DNA of 64,000 nt, taken from Saccharomyces paradoxus. Taxonomy: Eukaryota; Ascomycota; Saccharomycetes; Saccharomycetales; Saccharomycetaceae. The translations under genes were made by a program, and so were the position numbers. A model generated the notes under the pieces. That model was not told the DNA's origin. It made no database searches and saw only the letters and a list, made by a program, of their open reading frames with translations. The DNA lies in assembly GCF_002079055.1 (NCBI RefSeq), contig NC_047490.1:434001-498000 (forward strand). The letters run 5' to 3'. Numbering within the stretch: position 1 is the stretch's first letter; the number at the start of each line of letters is the position of its first letter. This document shows positions 1 through 10,289 of the stretch, piece by piece.

Positions 1-142
1 GGACGAGAATACTGAATCAAACGTGATGTAATGATAATGCAAGGGCTCGTTAGTAAGATGTGTTTCTTTTAAGCCGAGAATTTCAGAATTAACGTACGCT
101 TTGTTTGGATCCTGAGTTTCCGTAATAATCTTGAGCTGACAT
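1..142 (-). CDS. YDL012C: YDL012C, tail-anchored CYSTM-family protein, 5' part only (spliced, cut by window edge)
   Basis: Reading leftward from the ATG at 142, exon 1 (142-98) encodes 15 residues, MSAQDYYGNSGSKQS. A GTACGT donor follows (97-92), then a perfect TACTAAC branch site (55-49) and a CAG acceptor ending at 12. Exon 2 starts at 11 with Y-S-R-P and runs off the window. The 86-nt intron and the 15-residue first exon match what I remember of YDL012C. In S. cerevisiae this is a short Pro/Gln/Tyr-rich plasma-membrane protein with a cysteine-rich C-terminal CYSTM module; that part lies outside the window. It is divergent from GRX6. Confidence rests on the splice signals and the N-terminal sequence together. 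Confidence 0.88.
12..97 (-). other. Spliceosomal intron of YDL012C
   Basis: 86 nt on the minus strand: GTACGT donor at 97-92, TACTAAC branch at 55-49, CAG acceptor at 14-12. The donor differs from the usual GTATGT at one position. Confidence 0.88.
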
Positions 143-1648
<1,506 letters not shown>

Positions 1649-2078
1649 AAATGTTACAAAAAGGAAAACGAAACAAAAAAAAAAAAAAGTGGGTCATAAA
1701 ATACGCTATATTCAGGAAGGCGTAGTTTCCCTGGCAAAGACATTCTGGAGTCGGGCTAAAGCAAGTTGTCATTAAGGAAGGCGTTTTATGCCCGGGACAA
1801 CTCTCAAAAAGACTATTGTAAGAAAAAGAACATGCTAAATGCCTTTATATACACATATATAACTTTATGGTTTCAATATTTACAACAACATCTGTCTTTT
1901 GCTGTTCTATACACTTTACGTAGACGAGTTTTGATATAAAGGGTAAACTTGCGATGTACGCATCCGAGATGACTTTTGTGCCTTTTCGTGCCCATATGAT
2001 AAAAAATGATTCTTCTTAAAAAATATACAATAGTATAAAGAGCTTAACAGGAGAAGCGGCAGTGAAGACTATAAGAGT
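1649..2078. other. Intergenic region GRX6-APC11
   Basis: 430 bases holding the GRX6 3' end and APC11 promoter. There is a poly-A run near 1674-1688 and AT-rich sequence. I see no gene. Confidence 0.6.
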
Positions 2079-2576
2079 ATGAAAGTCAAAATAAACGAAG
2101 TTCACAGTGTGTTTGCTTGGTCATGGCACATCCCTAGCACATCAGATGAGAACGCAACTAATAAGAACCTAAATGACAATGATGAAGATGAAGATGTCTG
2201 TGGTATATGTCGCGCCAGTTATAACGGTACCTGTCCAAGCTGTAAATTTCCAGGCGATCAATGTCCTTTAGTAATTGGAGTATGTCATCATAATTTTCAT
2301 GATCATTGCATATATCGATGGCTTGACACACCAACCTCAAAAGGACTGTGTCCGATGTGTAGGCAAACTTTCCAGCTACAGAAGGGCCTAGCAATCAATG
2401 ACGCACATGTTCAAAAGTTTGTTGAAATAGTTTCAAGAAGAAGAGAAGAAATGATAGAAGAGGGCGTAGCAGAGGAGTTTGTGGATTTTGATGAACCAAT
2501 GCGGCAAAATACAGATAACGCAATCGATAGACAGCAAGTTGATACCATTTTGGATGAAGACTTCTTGTTACGATAA
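2079..2576 (+). CDS. APC11: Apc11, catalytic RING-H2 subunit of the anaphase-promoting complex
   Basis: 165 aa, equal to S. cerevisiae Apc11. A RING-H2 domain occupies about residues 41-94: CGIC, then TCPSC, CPLVIGVCHHNFHDHC and CPMC supply the zinc ligands, including the extra Cys pair typical of Apc11 and Rbx1. Family knowledge: Apc11 binds the E2 and, with the cullin-like Apc2, transfers ubiquitin to securin and cyclins. The acidic C-terminal tail (about 120-165) is low complexity. It is transcribed away from GRX6 and followed by the tRNA/LTR island. Confidence 0.97.
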   Translation: MKVKINEVHSVFAWSWHIPSTSDENATNKNLNDNDEDEDVCGICRASYNGTCPSCKFPGDQCPLVIGVCHHNFHDHCIYRWLDTPTSKGLCPMCRQTFQLQKGLAINDAHVQKFVEIVSRRREEMIEEGVAEEFVDFDEPMRQNTDNAIDRQQVDTILDEDFLLR

Positions 2577-2858
2577 GAGAAAAAGCTTATAAACAGCAAT
2601 TAGCTATATTCTTATGTGATGCTCTTCTTGTGAAAGCTATTGACATTCTGTATATTTAAATGAAAATATAATACTGATTTTTTTTTAACTTGTTGCAGAT
2701 AAAGATGAATGGTCTGAAATGGTCTTTCTTCTAATCGTCGAACACATGCACTGGAGCCGTAACTGAAGTCAACCCCAGTAGATGAAAAGAAATAACGATG
2801 AATTACTCGTGCTAATGATGACAACAGTATTATAGCATATATTAAATATAAAAATATA

Positions 2859-2931
2859 TGCTTCCAATCGGATTTGAACCGATGATCTCCACATTACTAG
2901 TGTGGCGCCTTACCAACTTGGCCATAGAAGC
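2859..2931 (-). tRNA. tT(AGU)D: tRNA-Thr (anticodon AGU)
   Basis: The reverse complement folds as a 73-nt cloverleaf. The acceptor starts GCTTCTA and ends TGGAAGC plus discriminator A. The D arm is GCC..GGT..GGC and the T arm carries GGTTCAAATCC. The anticodon loop is CTAGTAA, giving AGU (A34 read as inosine). There is no intron. A T-run follows on the minus strand as Pol III terminator. Confidence 0.96.
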
Positions 2932-2947
2932 TTCTAATCCGTGATGA

Positions 2948-3030
2948 CTGTCATGTAGCGAACCTACTTAACGAAATATTAAAGTAACTTCTGATCTAAA
3001 TTTAAACATATTCTTCTATTTCTATGTTTC
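2948..3030 (-). repeat. tRNA-flanking inverted repeat, copy A
   Basis: Directly upstream of tRNA-Thr, the reverse complement of this stretch aligns with 5689-5774 upstream of tRNA-Ser. Shared blocks include ATAGAAATAGAAG, TTTAGATC and CTACATGACA/CCACATGACA. I judge about 70% identity by eye. It ends exactly where a delta LTR end begins at 3031. It is probably an old duplication or degenerate LTR-related sequence spread with tRNA flanks. Confidence 0.65.
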
Positions 3031-3078
3031 TGTTGGAATGAAATTCTAATATAATACTAAATAGATGATATTAGAATT
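3031..3078. mobile_element. Delta LTR end fragment (Ty1/Ty2-type relic), hairpin-like
   Basis: It begins with the delta terminus TGTTGGAATGAAATTC and runs into the inverted form of the same end. This gives 11-base arms (42-52 and 68-78 of the 3000 block) around a 15-base loop. It is a broken LTR fossil made of two opposed terminal pieces. The same motif caps the LTR ending at 5646. Confidence 0.75.
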
Positions 3079-3908
3079 GCTATGTATAAAAGTATGAGTT
3101 GTCACAATGGACTTTGTGTAAATTACTGGTATTATGATCATATTCGGAATATTCAATATGCCCAATCACTATCTATTTTACGTTCCTAACTTATATAATA
3201 TAACTGATCTCCTTTTAGTCTTAATTAATGTTACTACCTAAAACCTTGTTATCAATATAACAATTCTAGTAAAAATATCCAGTTACCAAAAACTGAGTAT
3301 AATTTATCAACTAGCAGCCAGTCATCGTTCTACCACTGCAGATTTGTTATTTGTCTCTCAGGCGTACTGTTTCACTTCTCAAAGACTCTTTTTCACAAAT
3401 CACGGTTTCGTTGGTAATTTTTCTGGCTCCTATATTTCATAAAAAAAGTGGAGTATTATGGCACTTCCGAAATTATAACGACTTCTTGGGTTTATACCAA
3501 TACGATGTGAACTTCCTCCAAAGACGATCTCAAACATTACCAAAAGGTAATCTGAGAAGGCATGGTTATTTAATGTGGGAAAGACTAGCACGCTTGCTGA
3601 TGTGTAATTGCCCACTGAATTTTCTGGTAAAAACTTATGCTTTAATCAACGGCTTCTGCGAATGCTATTGAAGATCGCCAGCTAATTGAGGATTGCTTCA
3701 TTCAACGGAAAACGTCGCAGTACCTGGCGGCGGTGTGTCACGTCAGTATCACCTTGACAAGAAAAAAAAGGATGAACGGGTATATTAATATTACGGAATG
3801 GCACCTGCAGCCATCTTCAAAAGTTAAAATAGCATGAAATCAATTGTGAAGAATTGGGAAGTTGTAAAAAAACACAAATCAGAAGATAATCAATAACTAT
3901 ACTATAAC
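3079..3908. other. Intergenic stretch within the tRNA/LTR island
   Basis: About 830 bases, AT-rich. An open stretch at 3351-3671 would need a non-ATG start and has no recognisable domain, so I do not call it. A more GC-rich patch lies near 3720-3760. Confidence 0.55.
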
Positions 3909-4274
3909 TAAGATTCTTGTGAATAATTTGATGATTGTTGGGATTCCATTGTTGATAAAGACTATAATATTAGGTATACGGAACATACTAGAAGTTGTTC
4001 TCGAGAATATAAGAATCCACAAAAGGGAATCGATACTTTTACATAATAATATTACTCTATCTTCCTTCCTTTTATACTTTGTCAATTCACTATGCTATTA
4101 CATTATCAATCCTTGCGTCTCAGCTTCCACTAAATTTGATGATTGTTTCTCAATATTTTGTCATCTTCTTACACCGCATGTAGCAAGTACAGGTGCGCTT
4201 AAACTAATTGTGGTTGTTTCAAATACGGTTTTGATTATTGTATATAATATACATCAGGTCGTCTTTCTTCAACA
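3909..4274 (-). mobile_element. Old solo delta LTR (Ty1/Ty2 family)
   Basis: In reverse orientation this reads as a delta LTR. It contains the conserved blocks TGTTGGGATTCCATTGTT, ACTAGAAGTT, CACAAAAGGGAATCGAT, and CATTATCAATCCTTGCG leading to CAGCTTCCACTAA. Ends are approximate. It is clearly more diverged than the copy at 5329-5646, so it is an older fossil. No internal Ty sequence is visible. Confidence 0.85.
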
Positions 4275-4681
4275 TATAAATGAAACGATATTTTCATGCT
4301 GTATTTTATTATATCTTTGAGCAGGTTTTTTTTTATAAACAATCTTTTAACAATTACGTATGGGAGGTGAATAATAGTGTACAGAAAATGTAAAAGCTTA
4401 GCGCAATCATCATTCTTTTCCGAATTATCATATATTACAATAGGCAATCAGGTGGAGAAAAGAAATTTAGCGTTTCTTTACCTGCTGAGAACGTACTCAA
4501 TGGTGGAAAGCTTTTAATAAAAGAAATAAGCGCCGAAGGCTGTAAATTTTTTCTATTCAAAATTACAAATGTGACAGTATAGATGGACGTTACTAAATTT
4601 ACATCTAGTGAACTGCGGTCGAAGATATTAACAGTGTCGCAGTATTTATTATGTGTACCTTTCGTATATACACATATGGCA
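4275..4681. other. Intergenic stretch, LTR relic to YDL007C-A
   Basis: About 400 AT-rich bases. No gene or repeat is recognised. It contains the 3' flank of the minus-strand small ORF. Confidence 0.5.
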
Positions 4682-4939
4682 TTACAAATCATCTAAAACA
4701 CTATATAACTCGGGGATTAAATCATCTTGGAAGAGCGAATCTAGTTCAGGATCGCCTGTAGTAAAGTTCGAGGATAAGGTTATTGTATTAAGCAGTAGTC
4801 CTAATGACTCGATGTTACTGTCCAAAATTTGTTCGATTTCTTTTCCTGATTTATCATCGTCCTCTTCAATAGGTAGACAGTAATATTTACCAAAATACGG
4901 AAAAATTAGGAGGATCTGAAAGATTATGGGAATGGACAT
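4682..4939 (-). CDS. YDL007C-A: Small putative secreted/membrane protein (YDL007C-A)
   Basis: 85 aa from the ATG at 4939. The length and position match the uncharacterised S. cerevisiae ORF YDL007C-A. Residues 1-18 or so (MSIPIIFQILLIFPYFGKYY) form a hydrophobic signal-peptide-like segment. An acidic, leucine-containing remainder follows, with one N-glycosylation sequon (N-F-T), and a Leu/Asp-rich tail ends VLDDL. No domain or function is recognised. It sits alone inside the tRNA/LTR island. A URS1-like TAGCCGCCAAA is at 5123-5133, about 185 bases upstream of its start, which hints at Ume6/meiotic control (inference). The intact frame in what appears to be a sister species favours a real gene. 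Confidence 0.72.
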   Translation of the reverse strand: MSIPIIFQILLIFPYFGKYYCLPIEEDDDKSGKEIEQILDSNIESLGLLLNTITLSSNFTTGDPELDSLFQDDLIPELYSVLDDL

Positions 4940-5122
4940 CAAGAGTGCTTCAGGTGTTTTTCTTGGGCAATGAAAGTATCAAGAACAATTTGATTTTGTT
5001 AATGAGATATCGATCACCATTGTATACTATAGATTTTGTGTTACTTTTCTAACGAACGGCGCCGGAACCCCGTCGGCTTTTCTTTTTTAGTCTGCTCGAT
5101 CCATTGTTTATGTCCACACCCT

Positions 5123-5133
5123 TAGCCGCCAAA
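5123..5133. promoter_or_regulatory. URS1-like Ume6 site
   Basis: TAGCCGCCAAA matches the URS1 core (TAGCCGCC). It lies about 185 bases upstream of the YDL007C-A start and nowhere near another start. Confidence 0.45.
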
Positions 5134-5244
5134 GAACTATTCTTAAAGGAAGCATTAGTAGCGTTGCAACTTTGAAAAAGAAAGAAATGGTACTGTGTGC
5201 ATGTTGTCCATTTCTTATATTCTTTGTTTTATGTGGTGGTGATT

Positions 5245-5330
5245 GCAGGAATTTGCTGAAAATTGTTGGGATTCCATCATTTGATTAGGTAATATTATTG
5301 AGTATACTTAATATAATAGTTCTCTCCGTG
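5245..5330 (-). mobile_element. Older delta LTR fragment
   Basis: AATTGTTGGGATTCCATC near 5257-5274, followed by diverged GTATAC..ATAGTTCTC blocks, aligns with the 3' part of a delta LTR in reverse. It directly abuts the better preserved LTR at 5329-5646, so this is an older broken piece next to or interrupted by a younger one. Confidence 0.6.
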
Positions 5331-5646
5331 GATTTGGGTGAATAATTAGATAATCGTTGGGATTCTATTGTCACTAAAGGCTATAATATTAGATATACAG
5401 AATATACTAGAAGTTCTCCTCGAGGATATAGGGATCCACAAAAGGGAATCGATAGTTCTACGTAATAAATATTAATTTATTTTCTTTCCTTTTATATGTT
5501 GTCATTCATTATCCTATAACATTATCAATCCTTGCATTTCAGCTTCCATTAGATTGGATGACTGTTTCTCAATCTTTATGCCATCCTCTTGCACCGCATA
5601 TTATAATATAATACTAAATAGATGATATTAGAATTTTATTCCAACA
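5329..5646 (-). mobile_element. Solo delta LTR (Ty1/Ty2 family), near full length
   Basis: A reverse-oriented delta of about 318 bp. It carries GGGTGAATAATTAGATAA, GTTGGGATTC, ACTAGAAGTTCTCCTCGAGG, CACAAAAGGGAATCGATAG, ATTATCAATCCTTGCATTTC and the terminal TTATTCCAACA at 5636-5646. The left boundary is approximate. I did not find matching target duplications. It lies about 145 bp upstream of tRNA-Ser, the usual Ty1 insertion zone. It is moderately old and lacks internal Ty genes. Confidence 0.88.
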
Positions 5647-5688
5647 TATATAAATACTAGCACTCTAGGAAACTACAATCCAAGATGT

Positions 5689-5774
5689 GATATATAGAAA
5701 TAGAAGAGGAACAAGATTAAGTTTAGATCTGAAGCTCCTTTAACACTTGTATAAGCAATTTCGCCACATGACAC
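5689..5774 (+). repeat. tRNA-flanking inverted repeat, copy B
   Basis: Upstream flank of tRNA-Ser, homologous in inverted orientation to 2948-3030 upstream of tRNA-Thr. Confidence 0.65.
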
Positions 5775-5789
5775 TTTAACCATTATCAA

Positions 5790-5871
5790 GGCAACTTGGC
5801 CGAGTGGTTAAGGCGAAAGATTAGAAATCTTTTGGGCTTTGCCCGCGCAGGTTCGAGTCCTGCAGTTGTCG
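5790..5871 (+). tRNA. tS(AGA)D: tRNA-Ser (anticodon AGA)
   Basis: An 82-nt class II tRNA. The acceptor is GGCAACT paired with AGTTGTC plus discriminator G. The D arm follows TGGCCGAGTGG. The anticodon loop is TTAGAAA (AGA). There is a long variable arm (TTTGGGCTTTGCCCGC) and a T arm GGTTCGAGTCC. No intron. A TTTTTT Pol III terminator starts at 5872. Confidence 0.97.
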
Positions 5872-6061
5872 TTTTTTATTTCTTAATATTACAAAATTCC
5901 GGGTAACAAATGTGTGATGGTTTTCCTCCGGTGGCAAATGTCTCTTCTCTGCTACCTACAAGAAAGTTCTATGTGAATATAAGAATATGAGGCGTATTAG
6001 TGTTCAATTCGCAGTCAATCCAGGTTAAAAAAAAGATACAGCATTTGCAATAGAAAATAAA

Positions 6062-7375
6062 ATGGGACAAGGTGTATCATCTGGACAAGACAAAAAGAAG
6101 AAGAAGGGATCTAATCAGAAACCCAAATATGAACCTCCCGTTCAATCAAAATTTGGTCGTAAAAAAAGAAAAGGAGGACCAGCTACAGCTGAAAAATTAC
6201 CCAACATATATCCAAGTACCCGCTGTAAATTAAAGCTCCTAAGGATGGAACGAATCAAAGACCATTTGTTATTAGAAGAAGAATTCGTCTCTAACTCTGA
6301 AATTTTAAAACCTTTTGAGAAAAAGCAGGAGGAGGAAAAGAAACAATTGGAAGAAATACGCGGGAATCCATTGAGCATTGGAACTCTTGAAGAAATTATA
6401 GACGACGATCATGCGATAGTAACAAGCCCAACTATGCCTGATTATTACGTATCTATCTTATCCTTTGTCGATAAAGAGTTATTAGAACCTGGATGTTCTG
6501 TGTTATTGCATCATAAAACCATGTCTATCGTAGGTGTTTTACAAGATGACGCTGATCCAATGGTTTCGGTCATGAAAATGGATAAGTCACCAACGGAGTC
6601 ATATAGTGATATTGGTGGTTTAGAATCTCAAATTCAAGAAATAAAAGAGTCTGTAGAGTTACCGTTAACACACCCCGAATTGTATGAAGAAATGGGTATC
6701 AAACCTCCCAAGGGTGTGATTCTTTATGGTGCTCCTGGTACAGGTAAGACATTGCTAGCAAAGGCTGTTGCAAACCAGACATCCGCTACATTCTTAAGGA
6801 TTGTCGGCTCAGAGTTGATTCAGAAATATTTGGGAGATGGTCCCAGGTTATGTAGGCAAATTTTCAAAGTGGCAGGTGAGAATGCACCAAGTATTGTATT
6901 TATTGATGAAATAGACGCCATTGGTACCAAGAGGTACGACTCGAATAGTGGTGGTGAAAGAGAAATTCAGAGAACCATGCTGGAACTGTTGAACCAGCTG
7001 GACGGGTTCGATGACAGAGGGGATGTGAAGGTGATTATGGCCACTAACAAAATCGAGACTCTTGATCCAGCATTGATTAGGCCTGGGAGAATTGATCGTA
7101 AGATCTTATTTGAGAACCCTGATCTAAGTACTAAGAAGAAAATTTTAGGAATTCACACTTCTAAGATGAATTTAAGTGAGGACGTTAATCTTGAAACTTT
7201 AGTAACAACAAAGGATGATTTGTCAGGCGCTGATATTCAGGCAATGTGTACGGAAGCAGGTTTATTAGCCCTTAGAGAAAGAAGAATGCAAGTTACAGCA
7301 GAGGATTTCAAGCAAGCTAAGGAGAGAGTCATGAAAAATAAAGTTGAGGAAAATCTAGAAGGTTTATACTTGTGA
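6062..7375 (+). CDS. RPT2: Rpt2, 26S proteasome regulatory AAA-ATPase
   Basis: 437 aa, the family length. The N-terminus MGQGVSSGQ fits an N-myristoylation signal known for Rpt2. An N-terminal basic stretch and coiled coil (about 45-100) and an OB domain precede the AAA+ module. That module has Walker A GAPGTGKT (residues 223-230), Walker [10 protein letters not shown], the second region of homology with RPGRIDRK, and sensor MATN. The C-terminus LYL is an HbYX motif that docks into the 20S alpha ring and opens the gate. Family knowledge: one of six Rpt subunits that unfold and translocate substrates. The start is fixed by the MGQ sequence. Confidence 0.98.
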
Positions 7376-7930
7376 TATGCGCATTTACATTTTTCTGTAA
7401 TAGATTTACGTATATAAGTCATGCTTCAACAAAGTTTAATATGTGTACATTTTGTGTCACGTGCAATATTTGTTTCGGAAACTTAACTAGTATAGGTAGG
7501 GCGTCGGAGCCTTCGCGAATTCTAACTACGAAGGAAAAGAAACTGGTGGACGCATCTAAAGAGGAATTCCTGTCCTAATTTTATAGTATACTAACACTTG
7601 AAAGACAAGTTCTATATTTGCAGATTGAATCAAAGTAGAAGATATTTATTCGTGTCGTTGTGGTCATTTTGTTCGTCCTAAAGAGCTCTCAAAGTTACCT
7701 CAAAATTCTATCGAAGTTCCTTTTCATTAACAGATCCCAAACACAACAAGTTTTGCTAGTTGAAGCAAGTGGAAATTTATTTCCATTAACGTTGAAATAA
7801 ACAAAATAGGTAGTATTACCGATTAAAAGGTGAGTTGAATTTTATTCTATATCAAGTATACGAATTTTTGGACATTCTTACTTCATATACACCATTTAGG
7901 CGCTGCATTCATCTTTTGAAATTAATTATA
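7376..7930. other. Intergenic region RPT2-PTC1
   Basis: 555 bases. TCACGTG lies near 7457-7463 in the RPT2 3' flank. The open frame extending upstream of PTC1 lacks an ATG and is not counted. Confidence 0.55.
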
Positions 7931-8776
7931 ATGAACAATCATTCTGAAATCCCAGAAGGACCGGAAACGTCATATGACATAACTTATAGAGTAGGCGTGG
8001 CGGAAAATAAAAACTCGAAGTTTCGTAGGACAATGGAAGACGTTCACACTTATGTTAAAAATTTTGCATCAAGATTAGATTGGGGGTATTTCGCGGTATT
8101 TGATGGGCATGCTGGGATTCAGGCTTCAAAATGGTGTGGTAAGCATCTTCATACAATTATAGAACAAAACATTTTAGCAGATGAAACACGAGACGTTAGA
8201 GATGTATTGAACGAATCATTCCTTACCATTGACGAAGAAATTAATACAAAACTTTTAGGAAATAGTGGATGTACCGCTGCTGTTTGTGTACTACGTTGGG
8301 AGCTGCCAGATTCAGTTTCTCATGATTCAATGGACTTAGCCCAACATCAAAGAAAGTTATATACGGCAAATGTGGGTGATTCTCGAATAGTATTGTTTAG
8401 AAATGGGAACAGCATAAGATTGACTTACGATCATAAGGCATCTGACACTTTGGAGATGCAAAGAGTTGAACAAGCAGGTGGTCTGATAATGAAGAGCCGT
8501 GTAAATGGTATGCTGGCAGTAACGAGATCGTTAGGTGATAAATTTTTTGATAGTTTAGTGGTGGGAAGCCCATTTACAACAAGCGTGGAAATAACTTCTG
8601 AGGACAAATTTTTAATCTTAGCATGCGACGGATTATGGGATGTTATTGATGATCAAGATGCATGTGAATTAATCAAGGATATTACTGAACCTAACGAAGC
8701 TGCAAAGGTCTTGGTTAGATATGCTTTGGAAAATGGCACGACAGATAATGTGACGGTCATGGTTGTCTTTCTTTAA
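7931..8776 (+). CDS. PTC1: Ptc1, type 2C Ser/Thr protein phosphatase
   Basis: 281 aa from the first in-frame ATG (MNNHSEIPEG), matching S. cerevisiae Ptc1; upstream frame codons have no ATG. PP2C motifs in order: RRTMEDVH, the metal-binding VFDGHAG, SGCTAAVC, NVGDSRIVL, DHKASDTLE, LAVTRSLGD, LACDGLWDV and the terminal GTTDNVTVMVV. The Asp residues of DGHAG, ACDG and TDN are the Mn/Mg ligands. Family knowledge: it dephosphorylates Hog1 and other kinases and acts in cell-wall integrity, organelle inheritance and TOR signalling. It stands alone between RPT2 and convergent MED2. Confidence 0.96.
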   Translation: MNNHSEIPEGPETSYDITYRVGVAENKNSKFRRTMEDVHTYVKNFASRLDWGYFAVFDGHAGIQASKWCGKHLHTIIEQNILADETRDVRDVLNESFLTIDEEINTKLLGNSGCTAAVCVLRWELPDSVSHDSMDLAQHQRKLYTANVGDSRIVLFRNGNSIRLTYDHKASDTLEMQRVEQAGGLIMKSRVNGMLAVTRSLGDKFFDSLVVGSPFTTSVEITSEDKFLILACDGLWDVIDDQDACELIKDITEPNEAAKVLVRYALENGTTDNVTVMVVFL

Positions 8777-9029
8777 GAAGGACCTGTCATAAAACGCGCA
8801 AAATTATGCATAGACCATTGAGGTATGCAATATGTATGTGTATGTATATGTATAAACGTACCAAATCTATTCTGCATTTATCTCTCACATGATAAATACG
8901 GTTTTAGTGTGATAGTATTTCAAATTTTACACTGGAGAACATAATCTTTCATGTATATACCGATAAAATTCACGAAAAAGAATGTGTGGCACGATGTACA
9001 ATTCAGTATATATCGATAGCGAAGCGAAG

Positions 9030-10289
9030 CTATATATTGAAGCCACTGAGATCTAATTCACCATTATCTCCAGTGGTCGACCAGTCGATATTGAGGTCGT
9101 TAAAGTCATTTAATGTCAAATATTCTTCACCGTTGTCAGCTGGAGGTGGGTTATCTCCAGGATTGGGAACAACAGTTGTTTGTAAATCATTGTTAACTAT
9201 GTTGTCGTTACCATTGCCGCTAGTGCTACTATTGTTCTTGTTATTACTGTCGCTGTCGTTGTTATCGTTGCCGTTACTGTCATTGTTCTTGCTCTCCTCA
9301 TCGTTGTCGTTATCGTTATTGTTGTTATTGTTATTGTTGCTGTTGTTTGTTTCGTTGTTGTTGTTGTCTTTGTCTTTGTCCTTGTCGTTATTCTTGCTGT
9401 TGTTATCCTTGCCATTTTTGATGCTATCGGTATTATTCTTTGTGTTGTTCTCAATAGAGGAAATACTTATGCCATTGTAGTTGTTACCTAAGTTGTTATC
9501 GTCAAAGCCTTTCGTTCCGTCCACCGTGGAACTGAAGGCCGTTGAGTCAAAACCAGTACTGTCAAGTCCTGAAAACATCGAAATATCCATGGAATTTAAA
9601 TCATTAAACATCGCATCCGAAGGTTGGCCCTGCTGGCCTTGGCTTCGCATTGTAGTCAACGGAGAGAACGTGGTGCCGTTGCTGGCTGCATTCGTGTTTT
9701 CAATTTGTGGTGTTTGATTAGATGATTGAAGAGATCCAAGTTCTTGATAATTCTGTCTGGAATCATTGGCATTCATTGTGTTCGCAGAAGCAGTTGCGGC
9801 GAAGTTTAAGCCAAGGCCGTTCTTTTCCTTTGAATTTTGCTGGCGCTGTTGCTGTTGAGAGGCTTCTTCGAGTTCTTGCCGCTTTTTTAATTCTTCTTGT
9901 TCTTTAACCTTCCTCAAATTTTCTTGTTCAGCTCTCTTTTTTTCAGCTTCCTCTCTTTCTTTTTCCTTTTCTTTTCCGATTGCAGTAAGAGTCTCTAAAT
10001 ATGAGGAACTCTGACTCAAAGAAGTTTCTAAATCATCCAGAATTCCATGAAATAATTTAACTTTCTCTTTCAATAATCTTTGCTGAGATTGACTGAAACC
10101 GTTGATGAGATAAGAGTCTAGTTGTACATTCTTTAACTGCTGTTGCATCATCATTTCCGCTCCAACTTTTAAGATGTCATCGAAGCAAACAGTAAGCTTA
10201 TTTTTATACGTCATTGTCTTGGTATTGCTTCCGCGTTCTGAGGAATTGGTTGTGTGGGCAGAAGAAGCTGGGCTGTTTTGCAATACCAT
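9030..10289 (-). CDS. MED2: Med2, Mediator tail-module subunit
   Basis: 419 aa, against about 431 in S. cerevisiae. The conserved N-terminal part (residues 1-110: YKNKLTVCFDDILKVGAEMM and a leucine-rich helix region) is followed by a Glu/Lys/Gln coiled-coil-like stretch (about 105-155), a low-complexity middle, a long Asn/Asp tract (about 285-370), and a conserved acidic C-terminus (EEYLTLNDFNDLNIDW). Family knowledge: with Med3 and Med15 it forms the triad that contacts Gcn4 and other activators. The length difference falls mainly in the Asn/Asp tract, as expected of a repeat that expands and contracts. The ATG at 10289 gives the known N-terminus. Confidence 0.96.
   Translation of the reverse strand: MVLQNSPASSAHTTNSSERGSNTKTMTYKNKLTVCFDDILKVGAEMMMQQQLKNVQLDSYLINGFSQSQQRLLKEKVKLFHGILDDLETSLSQSSSYLETLTAIGKEKEKEREEAEKKRAEQENLRKVKEQEELKKRQELEEASQQQQRQQNSKEKNGLGLNFAATASANTMNANDSRQNYQELGSLQSSNQTPQIENTNAASNGTTFSPLTTMRSQGQQGQPSDAMFNDLNSMDISMFSGLDSTGFDSTAFSSTVDGTKGFDDNNLGNNYNGISISSIENNTKNNTDSIKNGKDNNSKNNDKDKDKDNNNNETNNSNNNNNNNNDNDNDEESKNNDSNGNDNNDSDSNNKNNSSTSGNGNDNIVNNDLQTTVVPNPGDNPPPADNGEEYLTLNDFNDLNIDWSTTGDNGELDLSGFNI
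9190..9460 (-). repeat. Asn/Asp codon repeat within MED2
   Basis: Degenerate trinucleotide repeats (GTT/ATT/GTC on the plus strand, AAC/AAT/GAC on the coding strand) encode runs of Asn with Asp, Lys and Ser. This is coding low complexity, not a mobile element. Confidence 0.9.

Noticed and set aside
3351-3671. Plus-strand ORF of 106 codons in the tRNA/LTR island
   Set aside because: Its first in-frame start is not ATG and no domain is visible; the sequence gives no independent support.
3919-4320. 133-codon ORF
   Set aside because: It falls almost entirely inside a reversed delta LTR relic, so it is not a host gene.
9197-9480. Repeat-rich ORFs on both strands inside MED2 (Thr-rich and Leu-rich readings)
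   Set aside because: Frame shadows of the Asn/Asp codon repeat.
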